From Thiomicrorhabdus sp. 6S3-12 (GTDB taxonomy: Bacteria; Pseudomonadota; Gammaproteobacteria; Thiomicrospirales; Thiomicrospiraceae), in assembly GCF_017571475.1 (NCBI RefSeq), contig NZ_JAGETW010000007.1, positions 1 through 64,000 of the forward strand: a stretch of DNA of 64,000 nucleotides, in the 5' to 3' direction. Numbering within the stretch: the stretch's first letter is position 1; every line of letters starts with the position of its first letter. The notes under the pieces are model-generated. The model was not told where the DNA came from. It saw only the letters and a list, made by a program, of their open reading frames with translations, and did not search any database. Both the position numbers and the translations under genes were made by a program. Shown here in pieces: positions 55,340 to 64,000 of this stretch.

Positions 55340-57634
55340 TTGCAGTCTAATACTTCAGGGCAGGATGGAGCCGGTACTTCTGTTACTAAGGCGGTTTTAA
55401 AAGTCGCCGTATCGGGGCCATTTCTAACCCCGCTTGACTACCTTGATTGCGATAACTTAACCGAAACACCTGAAATGTGGCCGAAGTTAATCGGCCGGCG
55501 GGTGGAAATTCCTTTTCGTAACCGTTCTCTGGTCGCCATTGTGGTTGCCGTTGCGCCGGCGGATTATGCGCTTGAAAAAATCAAAACCATTCTCCGATGG
55601 ATCGATGAAGAACCGGTACTGCTTTCACAGGATCTGACCTTCCTGCAGTGGGTCAGCGATTATTATCACGCGCCTATGGGCGAAGTGATCAATACCGCCT
55701 TGCCAAAGCGTATTCGTGCCGGTGAAAACGCATGTCTCCAAGGACAGGATGTCTGGATGCTTACTGCACTCGGGCGCGAACACCTGCAAAACCTACCTGC
55801 TAAAGCCAAGGCGCAACGAGCTTTGGCCGGGCAATTTCTAACCTCCGAAACCCCTCTCAACCGGGAAGTCTGTAAAGCTCAAACCTCAAGTTGGCGAAAG
55901 TTTGTTAACGAATGGCTTGACCGCGGCTGGTTAAATCAGACCAGCGGGGCATGCTGGCAAGAAGCGGTGACGGTTTCGGGGCCGCAGCATGCGCTCAATA
56001 ACGAACAGCAGTCGGCGGTGGACCAGGTGGTTAACCATGTCCGTTCCGAAGAGGGCTTTGCCAGCTTTCTGCTGCAGGGAATTACCGGCAGCGGTAAAAC
56101 CGAAGTTTATCTGGCTATGGTTGAGCATGTACTTGAGATGGGGAGGCAGGTATTGATTCTGGTTCCGGAAATCGGCCTGACGCCGCAGATGATTCAGCGT
56201 TTTTCGGCCCATCTTCAACGTCCGATCGCATTGATGCATTCGGCAATGAACGATACTCAGAGACATTGCGCCTGGCATTCGGTACGCAGTGGCGAAGTCT
56301 CTGTTCTGATGGGGACGCGATCCGCGGTGTTTGCGCCCTTCAAAGACTTGGGTCTGTGCATTATCGATGAAGAACATGACACTTCTTATAAGCAGCAGGA
56401 CGGTGTGCGCTATTCAGCGCGGGATATTCTGGTGCGTCGCGCCTATCAGTTGCAGGTGCCGATTGTATTAGGCTCAGCGACCCCCTCATTGGAAAGTCTG
56501 TTCAATGTCGATCAGCAAAGATATCGTCTGCTGACCTTGAGCCGGCGGGCCGGAGCCGCCAAGCCGCCGCAAATCCGCTTGATCGATATTCGAGGAGAGA
56601 AAATTCAAGAAGGGGTCGGCGCGAAGCTGAAGGCGGCTATGCAGAAGCATCTGCAGGCGGGACAACAGGTGCTGCTTTTTTTGAATCGCCGAGGATTTGC
56701 TCCGGTTCTAATGTGTCATGAATGCGGCTGGCAGGCGCAGTGTCCGAGTTGCGATGCCAATATGACTCTGCATCAGGGGAGCTATCATCAATACCTGCTC
56801 TGCCACCATTGCGGAGAGCAGATGGGGATTCCCGAATCCTGTCCGCAGTGCGGTAGTGAAGAGTTGCATACCGTCGGCCAGGGAACCGAGAGGCTGGAAG
56901 AGACTATTGTCGAATGGTTCCCCGAAAAGACGGTGTTGCGCATCGATCGGGACAGCACCCGTCTGAAAGGAAAGATGGAGGAGTTGACTCAGCAGGCGCA
57001 AAAAGGCGAGGCAGATATTCTGATCGGCACCCAGATGCTGGCCAAAGGCCACCACTTCCCGAAGGTGACACTGGTCGGTCTTTTGGATATCGATCAGGGG
57101 TTGTTCAGTTGCGATTACCGGGCAACGGAGCGAATGGCGCAGTTGTTATTGCAGGTGGCTGGTCGTGCGGGGCGGGCCGATGACGAAGGCGAAGTGTTGG
57201 TGCAGACGCATCACCCTCAGCATCCGTTATTGCTCAAGCTGATTAATGAAGGTTACGGGGCTTTTGCAGAAGCTGCGCTGCGCGAGCGTAAAGAAGCGAA
57301 TCTTCCGCCATGGCGTTTTCAGTGTCTGGTTCGTTGCGAGGCGCACAATGCGCAGGATGCACTGGACTTTCTGCATTCGCTTAAGGCTGGATTGGAGCTG
57401 CAGTGGCAGACCTTACAGCAGGAGTCGGCTGATACGGTGCTCGAATTCTGGGGGCCGGTCAGTGCGCCTATGATGCGGCGACAGGGGAGGTATCGTTACC
57501 AGCTTATGCTGGCCAGCGATTCGCGACCGAAATTGCATCAGCTGTTAACTCTGATGTTGCCGCACATCTATCAGAGCCCTCTGGCACGTAAAGTGCGCTG
57601 GAATCTGGATATTGATCCTCAGGATATGTATTGA
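55340..57634 (+). CDS. priA: Primosomal protein N' (replication restart helicase)
   Basis: About 764 aa. N-terminal DNA-binding domain, then Walker A GITGSGKTEVYL, DEEH box IIDEEHDTSYKQQ, the zinc-binding cysteine array (CHECGWQAQCPSCDANM, then CHHCGEQMG and CPQCGSEEL), and helicase motifs GTQMLAKGHHFP and QVAGRAGR. It reloads the replisome at stalled forks. The start is unclear: TTG 55340 sits close behind GGAGG, and TTG 55328 is also in frame; no ATG is near. Confidence 0.95.
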   Translation: MQSNTSGQDGAGTSVTKAVLKVAVSGPFLTPLDYLDCDNLTETPEMWPKLIGRRVEIPFRNRSLVAIVVAVAPADYALEKIKTILRWIDEEPVLLSQDLTFLQWVSDYYHAPMGEVINTALPKRIRAGENACLQGQDVWMLTALGREHLQNLPAKAKAQRALAGQFLTSETPLNREVCKAQTSSWRKFVNEWLDRGWLNQTSGACWQEAVTVSGPQHALNNEQQSAVDQVVNHVRSEEGFASFLLQGITGSGKTEVYLAMVEHVLEMGRQVLILVPEIGLTPQMIQRFSAHLQRPIALMHSAMNDTQRHCAWHSVRSGEVSVLMGTRSAVFAPFKDLGLCIIDEEHDTSYKQQDGVRYSARDILVRRAYQLQVPIVLGSATPSLESLFNVDQQRYRLLTLSRRAGAAKPPQIRLIDIRGEKIQEGVGAKLKAAMQKHLQAGQQVLLFLNRRGFAPVLMCHECGWQAQCPSCDANMTLHQGSYHQYLLCHHCGEQMGIPESCPQCGSEELHTVGQGTERLEETIVEWFPEKTVLRIDRDSTRLKGKMEELTQQAQKGEADILIGTQMLAKGHHFPKVTLVGLLDIDQGLFSCDYRATERMAQLLLQVAGRAGRADDEGEVLVQTHHPQHPLLLKLINEGYGAFAEAALRERKEANLPPWRFQCLVRCEAHNAQDALDFLHSLKAGLELQWQTLQQESADTVLEFWGPVSAPMMRRQGRYRYQLMLASDSRPKLHQLLTLMLPHIYQSPLARKVRWNLDIDPQDMY

Positions 57635-57637
57635 GGG

Positions 57638-58609
57638 CTAGGGCGCTTTACGTGTTTGACGCGAGAACTCGTCCAGACTGATCTCGACCAGACCGCTGCG
57701 ATCACGGTCCGGACCTTTGAAACGTTCCTGTGCCGCCCAGGCATGACCGTGAACGACCTCGTAGGTTGCCGGAATTTTGCCATTGCGGCGCAAGGTTTCA
57801 TAGGCATTCAGCATTGCCTGAAAGCGTTCCTTGCCCATTAAGCCGCGGTTGCGGTTAAGGCTGGCATTGGTTGCACCGATCGCCTTGAGATCTTTCATCA
57901 CGCCGATCGGTTTGTCATAGGTCAAGGTGAAATGCTCGACATCCATCACCGGCTGGCCGAATCCGGCGCGGATTAAAGCGTCGCCGATATCATGCATATC
58001 AATGAAGTGATTGACGTGTTCGCGTTCCGTATCCGCCATGTTCCAGGCCTGACGCAACTCCTTCAGAGTGTCCGGGCCGAAAGTCGTGAACATCAGTAAT
58101 CCATCCGGCCGCAGGACGCGACGGAATTCAGCAAAGACCGCATCAAGGTCGTCGCACCATTGAAGCATAAGGTTGCTGGTCAGCATGTCCAGACTGTTAT
58201 CGGCAAAAGGCAGGGCAAACGCATCGGCGTTGAGCATGACTGCGCCGCACTTATTTGCGAGGTTTTGCGGTAAAAGTCGATTAACTGCGCCTAGCTTTGG
58301 CATTTTGGGCTTGATCAGGCGAGATCTTGCCTGATGGAGCATTGCTTCGGAGAGGTCTACGGCGAACAGTTCAGCTTCCGGGTAGCGTTGCATCAGTTTT
58401 ACAGTCAGCAATCCGGTGCCGGCCCCGATATCGGCGATCCTCTGTGCTTGCACGGTTGTCAGTTCCAGACGTTCGTCAATGCGTTCGGCGACGGTTTTTT
58501 GCAGGATGGCGGCATCATCGTAGCTGGGCGCAGCGTGGCTGAAATGCTGCTTGAGATGCTGGCGGTTTACCTTAAGCAGATGTTCGTTGTGTTCGGGGTT
58601 GTTGTTCAT
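57638..58609 (-). CDS. bioC: Malonyl-ACP O-methyltransferase
   Basis: Methylates malonyl-ACP to start pimelate formation for biotin. SAM motif IADIGAGTGLLTVKL, the acidic turn AVDLSEAML, and MLTSNLMLQWCDDLD follow the BioC pattern, with HFSHAAPSYDDAA at the N terminus. It is 323 aa, somewhat longer than E. coli BioC. It lies three bases downstream of bioH, and its stop is three bases from the priA stop on the other strand. Confidence 0.92.
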   Translation of the reverse strand: MNNNPEHNEHLLKVNRQHLKQHFSHAAPSYDDAAILQKTVAERIDERLELTTVQAQRIADIGAGTGLLTVKLMQRYPEAELFAVDLSEAMLHQARSRLIKPKMPKLGAVNRLLPQNLANKCGAVMLNADAFALPFADNSLDMLTSNLMLQWCDDLDAVFAEFRRVLRPDGLLMFTTFGPDTLKELRQAWNMADTEREHVNHFIDMHDIGDALIRAGFGQPVMDVEHFTLTYDKPIGVMKDLKAIGATNASLNRNRGLMGKERFQAMLNAYETLRRNGKIPATYEVVHGHAWAAQERFKGPDRDRSGLVEISLDEFSRQTRKAP

Positions 58610-58612
58610 GAA

Positions 58613-59395
58613 TTATTCTAAAGTCAAAAATGAGATGATGGCTTGCGCAGTATCTTGCGGATGCGAAACAAACGGCGTATGTGCCGCGCCGCTCAGAATG
58701 CGTACCTGTGCCTGAGGCTGTATTGTACTGAATTCGCTGATAAATTCCTGCGGAATCAACGGATCATGCTCTCCGAGCAACCAGAGCATAGGTTGTTTTA
58801 TCTCTCCGGCCTGTGGCCGAAAATCGAAGTATTTAAGCAAGCGAAGTCCTTGGGTCAGCCCGCCGAGTGAAGGCATTTTATAGTCGTTCATGCGTTTGAC
58901 GAATTGACGGATCTGTTGGCGCGGAACATCGCTTCCCTGCATCTGCAAGGCCCAGAAACTCTTGAGTGTTGCCAGGGAGTCGGCGTGTATGGAATGCATG
59001 AAGTCTGCCATCAGTTTCGGTGAGACCGCCCATCGCCAGTCATCGCTCTGAGTAAAACGCGGAGTCGAAGCAAGGCAGATCAGCTTTTCAATGCGTTGTG
59101 GTTCCTGAATGGCAATCTGCTGGGCGAGAAGGCCGCCAAGCGACCAGCCAAGAAGATGCGTTTTTTCCGGAAGCGCCTGCAGAATTTCGTTTGTCCAGGA
59201 AGCCGCCAGTTGTTGGTCGTTTGCTTGATCGGCCACTTTAGAGCTGTTGCCAAAGCCCGGAAGCTCGATTAAATGTACCCGAAAATTCGAAGCCAGATAG
59301 GTTTCAGCCCACTCCTGCCAGATCGCATTTTGAGCACCCCATCCATGAATCAGACTCAGGTTCTCTCCCTGCCCGAACGATGTAACCTGTAGCAT
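58613..59395 (-). CDS. bioH: Pimeloyl-ACP methyl ester carboxylesterase
   Basis: 260 aa alpha/beta hydrolase. Oxyanion region LIHGWGAQNAIW, nucleophile S85 in GWS85LGG, acid residue in GEHDPLIP and catalytic His in SGAAHTPFVSHP. It hydrolyses the methyl ester that BioC adds. The gene order bioH-bioC with a three-base gap supports the assignment. No bioABDF genes lie in the window. Confidence 0.92.
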   Translation of the reverse strand: MLQVTSFGQGENLSLIHGWGAQNAIWQEWAETYLASNFRVHLIELPGFGNSSKVADQANDQQLAASWTNEILQALPEKTHLLGWSLGGLLAQQIAIQEPQRIEKLICLASTPRFTQSDDWRWAVSPKLMADFMHSIHADSLATLKSFWALQMQGSDVPRQQIRQFVKRMNDYKMPSLGGLTQGLRLLKYFDFRPQAGEIKQPMLWLLGEHDPLIPQEFISEFSTIQPQAQVRILSGAAHTPFVSHPQDTAQAIISFLTLE

Positions 59396-59460
59396 TTTTC
59401 GACTTTTCCTGTTTGAGTTTTATGGGTGTGAACGCGACGACAGCGCGCCGCGCTTGGTTG

Positions 59461-62400
59461 TTAAATGCCCAGATCGACTTTCGGCGCGGCCTTTTCGGCA
59501 TCAATTTTCGGCTGGCATAGAACCAGCTGATTGGTGCTGACGCCTTGTTTGATCAGGTAGCGTTTAATGACCGACTGTCTCAGCTTGGCCAACGCCAGCA
59601 GACGCTCGTCACGGATAATAATCTCGCCGTCCTGCTGTTTCTGACGTTCGGCTTGACTGGCGCGAGTCATTTCAATCAATGCCGCGCGGTCGCTTTCACT
59701 GGCGCCACCGCACAGTTTGATTTGCACATTGGTGCGGGATTTTAGCAAAGTTGCGACTTTTTGCAGGTATTGCTGCATTTCTGCGCTCAGGCTGGCTTTG
59801 GTTTCAAGGAATGTAACCGGCTGCAGTCTGACAGCGGAGACCTGGTCAAGCGCGAGCTCTCCGACCAGAGCGATGGCTCCGAATGGCTGTAGTGCGAGCA
59901 GAAGATAGGTTCGGGTCGCTTTGCCCAGAGCACCGTTCAGCGCTTTGGAAACAATGCTGCTGATACTGAAATTCGGGTTCTCCAGATCGCCATTGATAGG
60001 CAGGTCCAATTTGATATTGCCGCTTTTATCCTGTAACAGGTCCAGTCCTATTTCCAGAGGAACATTGAAATTTTTATTGAACTCGTCAGTCTTGGCTTGA
60101 TCTGCACTACTGAGTTTGAATTTGTAGAGTTTGATTTTGTTGTTGATGTCGAGTTTGTTCTGTTTGATCAGGCTGTCGATGGTTGCGGACAGCTGCCCGC
60201 TATCGATTTTGTAGCCGATGGCTTCTTCGATTAACGGCGAAAAGTCATTCAGCGACAGACCGTCGATTTTTGTTTGCGCGTCAAGACTGATTTGAGAGGT
60301 TGAAGGGCTGATTTTGCCGGAGGATTCTATGCGGCTGAATTCATCTATTGCTGCGATCAGTCGGAAATTACTAAGATCCTGCGGTTTTTGACTGTCAAAT
60401 GCGCTGATCTCAAACACTTCGAGGTGAATGTCTTTATGGATTGGTTTCTGCTCGCTTTGCAGTTCGACCTTAATTGCATTATCACCTGTCAATTGCAGAG
60501 AGTTGAATGCAAGTTGTGTGCTTGATTGTTGTGACGTTTTTTCTGTTGCCGGTTGCGTTGATTCAACGGATTGCGCTGCTTCTATTCCCAAGGCCTTCTT
60601 AAGAGCTGAAATCTGCACAATCTGCTTCTCTTTATCCAGAGTTAATTGTGTCAAAGTGTCCTTAATAACGATATTGCCCAGTTTGGCCTCAATCGAAGGG
60701 GTTGTCTGGATTTTGGCCTGATCCAGAGTCAGGCGGCCAATTCGGTTCAACGGCACCTTTTGCGCGTTTTGGTAGCCTTGCAATTGGATATTGCGGATAT
60801 CCAGATTTCGCAGCGAAAACTGTTCAAGAGAAGTAAGTGTTAATTGTTTTAAGTCCAGATTCTGAATGCTGATTGCCGGTTTGCGCGGCATTAGGCGGGA
60901 GTCTCCCAGGCGAATTCGTTCGGCGTTAAGTTTGAGCTTTCCGCTTAACTGCACGGCTGGATTTGCTTCACTCACCGTCTGGTCAAGCAGAGTGTTCCCT
61001 TGCCAGTTGAGACGTTCTATCGTGCTGATTTGCTTTCCTTGATTCAGTTTCAGGGCTTGGATGGTACCTTTTCCCTGATAATCAACGAGCGTGTTTTGGG
61101 CGTTCATTTCAAGGTTAAGAGTAAAGTCGCTATCCAGATTGTGCGCAATCTCCATCGCGTCCGATGTTTCAGATTGCGGGATCTGTGTCTGGGAGTCGGT
61201 GAGTTTAAACTTTCCGTTCAGCATTAAATGCTGCAGTGCCGCCTGTTCCGCTGCGTTGCTTTTGCTTAATTGATAGTCGACATTGCCTTGATAGATTGCC
61301 TCGGCGGCCTGTTGAATCAGGCCAGTCTGTTTAAGAGACAGGTCGGAGATTTGAATGCTTCCCTGCTGCTGAAGCTGCAAAGCTTCTTGGGAATTGTTCA
61401 GCTTGAGATTCAAGTCCGCATTCACGCTGTTGTTTATCTGCGCCTGTTCGGAGTTAACGGCTAAACTCTGAGCCTTGAGCTTTCCTTTGATTTCCAATTT
61501 CTGCTGGCTATCTGTAGCACTTAGCGCAATTTTTCCATTCCAATTGATTTGCGGAGTTTGCACGCGGTTGTTGTTTTGTTCAAGATTCAGCTGGCGAAGT
61601 TTGATACTGCCGTTTTGTTGCAATGTCTGGCCTGCATCATCCAGCTCTGCGTTAAGGTTAAGCGTCGCCTGGAGCTGATTGCGCACCTTTAGTTCGTTTA
61701 CCTTTTCACGTGAAACATTGAACTCGCTCTGCTGGATGGCGAGGTTGTCCAGATTAAGAGATCCGGTCGTAGACAGTTTCAGGTTGTCGGCAATATGTAC
61801 CTCTTGCTGGCCTTTGAAGTCGAAAAGCGGTAGTGATACAGTCAGCTTCTGAGCGCTTTTGTCGGCAAATTCATGATCTTGGCCGAGTTTCAGTTTTTCG
61901 CCTTTGAGATGACCGTCCAGTCGCAGTTTCATGCTGTCCATAAACCATTCGATATCGCCGTTATAGGCGAGTTTCGGGTAATTGATGTCAGTTGCGGTTG
62001 TTTGCTGCTCTGCCTTTGCAGTCTGTTTGATTGTCAGATCGGTAAGCGTCACTTGACCCGACTGACGAATTTTGGTGTCGTGGTTTAACTGGCCTGCAAG
62101 ATGGATGTCCGCGGTAAAATTGCTGTCCACTTGCAGACTTCCATCGACAGATTCCTGTTTGAAGCTGAGTGCATTCCCCTCGATTTTACCGTCTATCTTG
62201 ACGCCTTGAATGTCTCCGTGGAAATAGTGGACATCACCTTTCCAATGCAGGTTCTCGCCGGCGATATTCTGCTCTTCAATTTGCAGTTCGGCCTGCTGCA
62301 TGTTGATTTCGCTGTACTGATATAAGGTCAATCCATTTTGACGCTGTTCCAGAGTGAAAGTCAGTTCGCCGTCCAATTGGCCGGAGGCGGTAAAAGGCAG

Positions 62401-63144
62401 CCAGTTTTGAATGTCGGCCAAGTTTAATTCTTGTACTTTGAGTGTTCCGACCAGTTTGGGAATTTCGCTGAACAGGTGGAGCTGCAGGTTGGCGTTGATT
62501 TTATGCTGATTCAGGGCGCTATTGAGTTTCAGGCGAGCGAAGTCTTTATCCCATGAGTAGAGTTCATCAAGCGTCAAAGAGCGGATCTGATAGAGCTGTT
62601 TTTTCTCTTGCTGAATCAGGTTTAACTGGAAATTGCTGACGGTCAAACGATCGACGCCGAAATCGACGGCCGCTGCTGTATCTTGCTGATCGTCCGAGTT
62701 GCTTTGCGGTAAAGGAATGCCGGCGATTCGATAACTCTGTTGATCGCCGTCCTGAATAATTTCAACCGGCAACTGAGTTCCGATCAATTTGATTTCGGCA
62801 AACTGCAGGCGTTTTTCAAGCAGTTTGCTTAGGCGTAAGTCGGCCTCAAAAGCTTTGATTTTTGTTGTTTCAGTTTCGTTTTGCAGCTTAATGTTATAAA
62901 CAGCAATTTTTCCGTTAAAAAGATTGATGTCGACATTGCCGATAGAGACTTTTTGGCTTGTCTGTTTTTCCAAGGCGTAGATCGCCCCGTATTGCACAGC
63001 GATGGGCAGGATGGGAATAAACAGAGCCAGAAAAATGATCAGCCCGCTTATCCAGGGATGGGTTTTAAAAACAGCAAAGAGTTCGCGCATAAAAAAGCTT
63101 TGAGACGATACCTGAGAAACCTTTATCTTCTGGCTTTCTGCCAT
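59461..63144 (-). CDS. Giant AsmA/DUF748-type envelope protein
   Basis: About 1227 aa. One N-terminal membrane helix (about 35-55), then a very long repetitive beta-rich periplasmic region with many NL/QL-D strands, Gln- and Asn-rich, typical of AsmA-like bridge proteins, and a C-terminal small alpha/beta domain (SDRAALIEMTRASQAERQ, LAKLRQSVIKRYLIKQG) resembling an OmpA-like end as in DUF748 proteins. It probably spans the periplasm in lipid or envelope maintenance. ATG 63144 or TTG 63153 are both possible. Confidence 0.75.
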   Translation of the reverse strand: MAESQKIKVSQVSSQSFFMRELFAVFKTHPWISGLIIFLALFIPILPIAVQYGAIYALEKQTSQKVSIGNVDINLFNGKIAVYNIKLQNETETTKIKAFEADLRLSKLLEKRLQFAEIKLIGTQLPVEIIQDGDQQSYRIAGIPLPQSNSDDQQDTAAAVDFGVDRLTVSNFQLNLIQQEKKQLYQIRSLTLDELYSWDKDFARLKLNSALNQHKINANLQLHLFSEIPKLVGTLKVQELNLADIQNWLPFTASGQLDGELTFTLEQRQNGLTLYQYSEINMQQAELQIEEQNIAGENLHWKGDVHYFHGDIQGVKIDGKIEGNALSFKQESVDGSLQVDSNFTADIHLAGQLNHDTKIRQSGQVTLTDLTIKQTAKAEQQTTATDINYPKLAYNGDIEWFMDSMKLRLDGHLKGEKLKLGQDHEFADKSAQKLTVSLPLFDFKGQQEVHIADNLKLSTTGSLNLDNLAIQQSEFNVSREKVNELKVRNQLQATLNLNAELDDAGQTLQQNGSIKLRQLNLEQNNNRVQTPQINWNGKIALSATDSQQKLEIKGKLKAQSLAVNSEQAQINNSVNADLNLKLNNSQEALQLQQQGSIQISDLSLKQTGLIQQAAEAIYQGNVDYQLSKSNAAEQAALQHLMLNGKFKLTDSQTQIPQSETSDAMEIAHNLDSDFTLNLEMNAQNTLVDYQGKGTIQALKLNQGKQISTIERLNWQGNTLLDQTVSEANPAVQLSGKLKLNAERIRLGDSRLMPRKPAISIQNLDLKQLTLTSLEQFSLRNLDIRNIQLQGYQNAQKVPLNRIGRLTLDQAKIQTTPSIEAKLGNIVIKDTLTQLTLDKEKQIVQISALKKALGIEAAQSVESTQPATEKTSQQSSTQLAFNSLQLTGDNAIKVELQSEQKPIHKDIHLEVFEISAFDSQKPQDLSNFRLIAAIDEFSRIESSGKISPSTSQISLDAQTKIDGLSLNDFSPLIEEAIGYKIDSGQLSATIDSLIKQNKLDINNKIKLYKFKLSSADQAKTDEFNKNFNVPLEIGLDLLQDKSGNIKLDLPINGDLENPNFSISSIVSKALNGALGKATRTYLLLALQPFGAIALVGELALDQVSAVRLQPVTFLETKASLSAEMQQYLQKVATLLKSRTNVQIKLCGGASESDRAALIEMTRASQAERQKQQDGEIIIRDERLLALAKLRQSVIKRYLIKQGVSTNQLVLCQPKIDAEKAAPKVDLGI

Positions 63145-63217
63145 AAAGGTCAAGCGCCGTCAGCGGCTAAATCGACAAAGAGTGCGCCTCGCAGAGACGC
63201 ACTGGGAGAGAAGGCGT

Positions 63218-64000
63218 TTACCGGCGCTGTGGTTTTTCTGTGTGGAAGTGTGCTTTTGTCAGCTGTACAACGATCGGAGACAACACCAGCAGGGCGATCA
63301 GGTTCGGAATAGCCATCAGAGCGTTAAGAAGATCTGCCAAAATCAGCACGGTATTGAAGTAATCCGACAGTGCGGCACCGGCAAAGATGGCGATAATCCA
63401 CAGTATGCGGTAGGGCGTAATAATTCGCGTATTGCTCAGATACTCGGCACAACGTTCGCCATAGTAGCTCCAGCCGAGCAATGTTGTGAAAGCAAAAACT
63501 GCCAAGCTGACGGCGACCAGCATCGCGCCTAAATCGGATCCGATACCCTGACTGTAAGCCATGGAGGTTAGGACGGAACCGGTTTCACCGCTGGTCCAGA
63601 CGCCAGTGACCATAATTACCAGCGCGGTCATGGTGCAGATGATAATAGTGTCGATGAAGGTTCCAAGCATGGCGATATGCCCCTGTCGTACCGGATTGTC
63701 CGTCTGAGCAGCGGCGTGTGCGATCGGTGCGGAGCCGAGGCCCGCTTCATTGGAGAATACTCCGCGGGCAATACCGAACTGGATTGCCAGAATGATGCTG
63801 GCCCCGGCAAAGCCGCCGGCTGCAGCCGTTCCAGTGAAGGCATTGCCGACAATGGTGCTGACAGCCGTCGGCAGAGCGTCCAAATGCAGCGCCAGAATCC
63901 ATAGTGAAACGCCGACATACAGAGCGGCCATTAAAGGAACCAGTGCCGTAGCGACGTGTGCGATTCGCTTGACGCCGCCGAAGATAACCAGACCGATTAA
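63218..64000 (-). CDS. Sodium:alanine symporter family protein, C-terminal part (5' end outside window)
   Basis: The frame continues past base 64000, so the N terminus is missing; at least 260 residues are present. Membrane helices and AGCS hallmarks are visible: GFAGASIILAIQFGIARGVFSNEAGLGSAPIAHAAA, and the later LGWSYYGERCAEYL. It transports a small neutral amino acid with Na+. The C terminus is basic (HTEKPQRR). A methionine at 63931 is not the real start, since coding sequence runs upstream. Confidence 0.92.
   Translation of the reverse strand, partial: LIGLVIFGGVKRIAHVATALVPLMAALYVGVSLWILALHLDALPTAVSTIVGNAFTGTAAAGGFAGASIILAIQFGIARGVFSNEAGLGSAPIAHAAAQTDNPVRQGHIAMLGTFIDTIIICTMTALVIMVTGVWTSGETGSVLTSMAYSQGIGSDLGAMLVAVSLAVFAFTTLLGWSYYGERCAEYLSNTRIITPYRILWIIAIFAGAALSDYFNTVLILADLLNALMAIPNLIALLVLSPIVVQLTKAHFHTEKPQRR

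Overview
The window looks like chromosome of a sulfur-oxidising gammaproteobacterium of the Thiomicrospira/Hydrogenovibrio/Thiomicrorhabdus type. The main evidence is a periplasmic sulfur dehydrogenase pair (soxC-soxD) with very biased codon use, set beside molybdenum-cofactor genes. Gene orders typical of gammaproteobacteria support this: argH divergent from hemC-hemD-hemX-hemY, adjacent bioC and bioH, and a yjbEFGH/gfcABCD-type operon. The taxonomic call is inference from gene content. I saw no rRNA, tRNA, insertion sequence, integrase, prophage or CRISPR array. Most of the window is core housekeeping sequence with a few accessory modules.

Layout. 1-3.6 kb: the 3' end of an Asp-rich repeat protein, a hypothetical gene, apt, argH and a secreted thioredoxin-like protein. 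3.8-8.2 kb: hemCDXY. 8.2-18.9 kb: mixed housekeeping genes (PilZ protein, outer-membrane phospholipase A, flavin reductase-like protein, xthA, rhodanese, purU, tmcA-msrB, mnmC, a small membrane protein, thiD). 19-24 kb: a MoaB/CinA-like protein, an HI0933-type flavoprotein, then an oxidative-stress pair (peroxiredoxin-glutaredoxin fusion and glutathione reductase) with an OxyR-like site in front. 24-28.9 kb: a second PilZ protein, gamma carbonic anhydrase-like protein, aroE, an outer-membrane beta-barrel candidate, hemB and an unknown gene. 29-35 kb: soxCD, moaA-moaD-moaE and moeA. 35-40.5 kb: a Prx6-type peroxiredoxin and an iron-uptake module (TonB receptor, FMN alpha-hydroxyacid oxidase, PiuC-like hydroxylase) behind two Fur-box-like repeats. 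40.5-44.2 kb: moaC, then a PhnD-like binding protein paired with a membrane GGDEF/EAL protein. 45-47 kb: a DEAD-box helicase. 47.5-51.5 kb: the yjbEFGH/gfcABCD-like exopolysaccharide operon, followed by a start-less gene remnant. 51.8-55 kb: TRAP permease genes dctQM without dctP, and two small lipoproteins. 55.3-64 kb: priA, bioH-bioC, a giant AsmA/DUF748 protein, and a truncated sodium:alanine symporter.

How the parts fit. SoxC is a molybdoenzyme and SoxD a c-type cytochrome. The moa/moe genes supply the pterin cofactor, and hemB and hemCDXY supply tetrapyrrole for cytochromes. Two peroxiredoxins, glutathione reductase and MsrB cover oxidative damage. The Fur-type module brings in iron for heme and Fe-S proteins such as MoaA. 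Two PilZ proteins and the GGDEF/EAL protein show c-di-GMP signalling, which may bear on the exopolysaccharide operon; that last link is inference.

The most useful leads are the soxCD leader and trailer structures, a perfect 11-bp inverted repeat pair in front of moaA, the OxyR-like site, the Fur-box direct repeat, the PhnD/GGDEF-EAL pair, the attenuator-like terminator inside the yjb/gfc operon, an RBS-masking hairpin at a PilZ gene, and the gene fossil beside dctM. I found no strong evidence for a wholly new multi-gene system.
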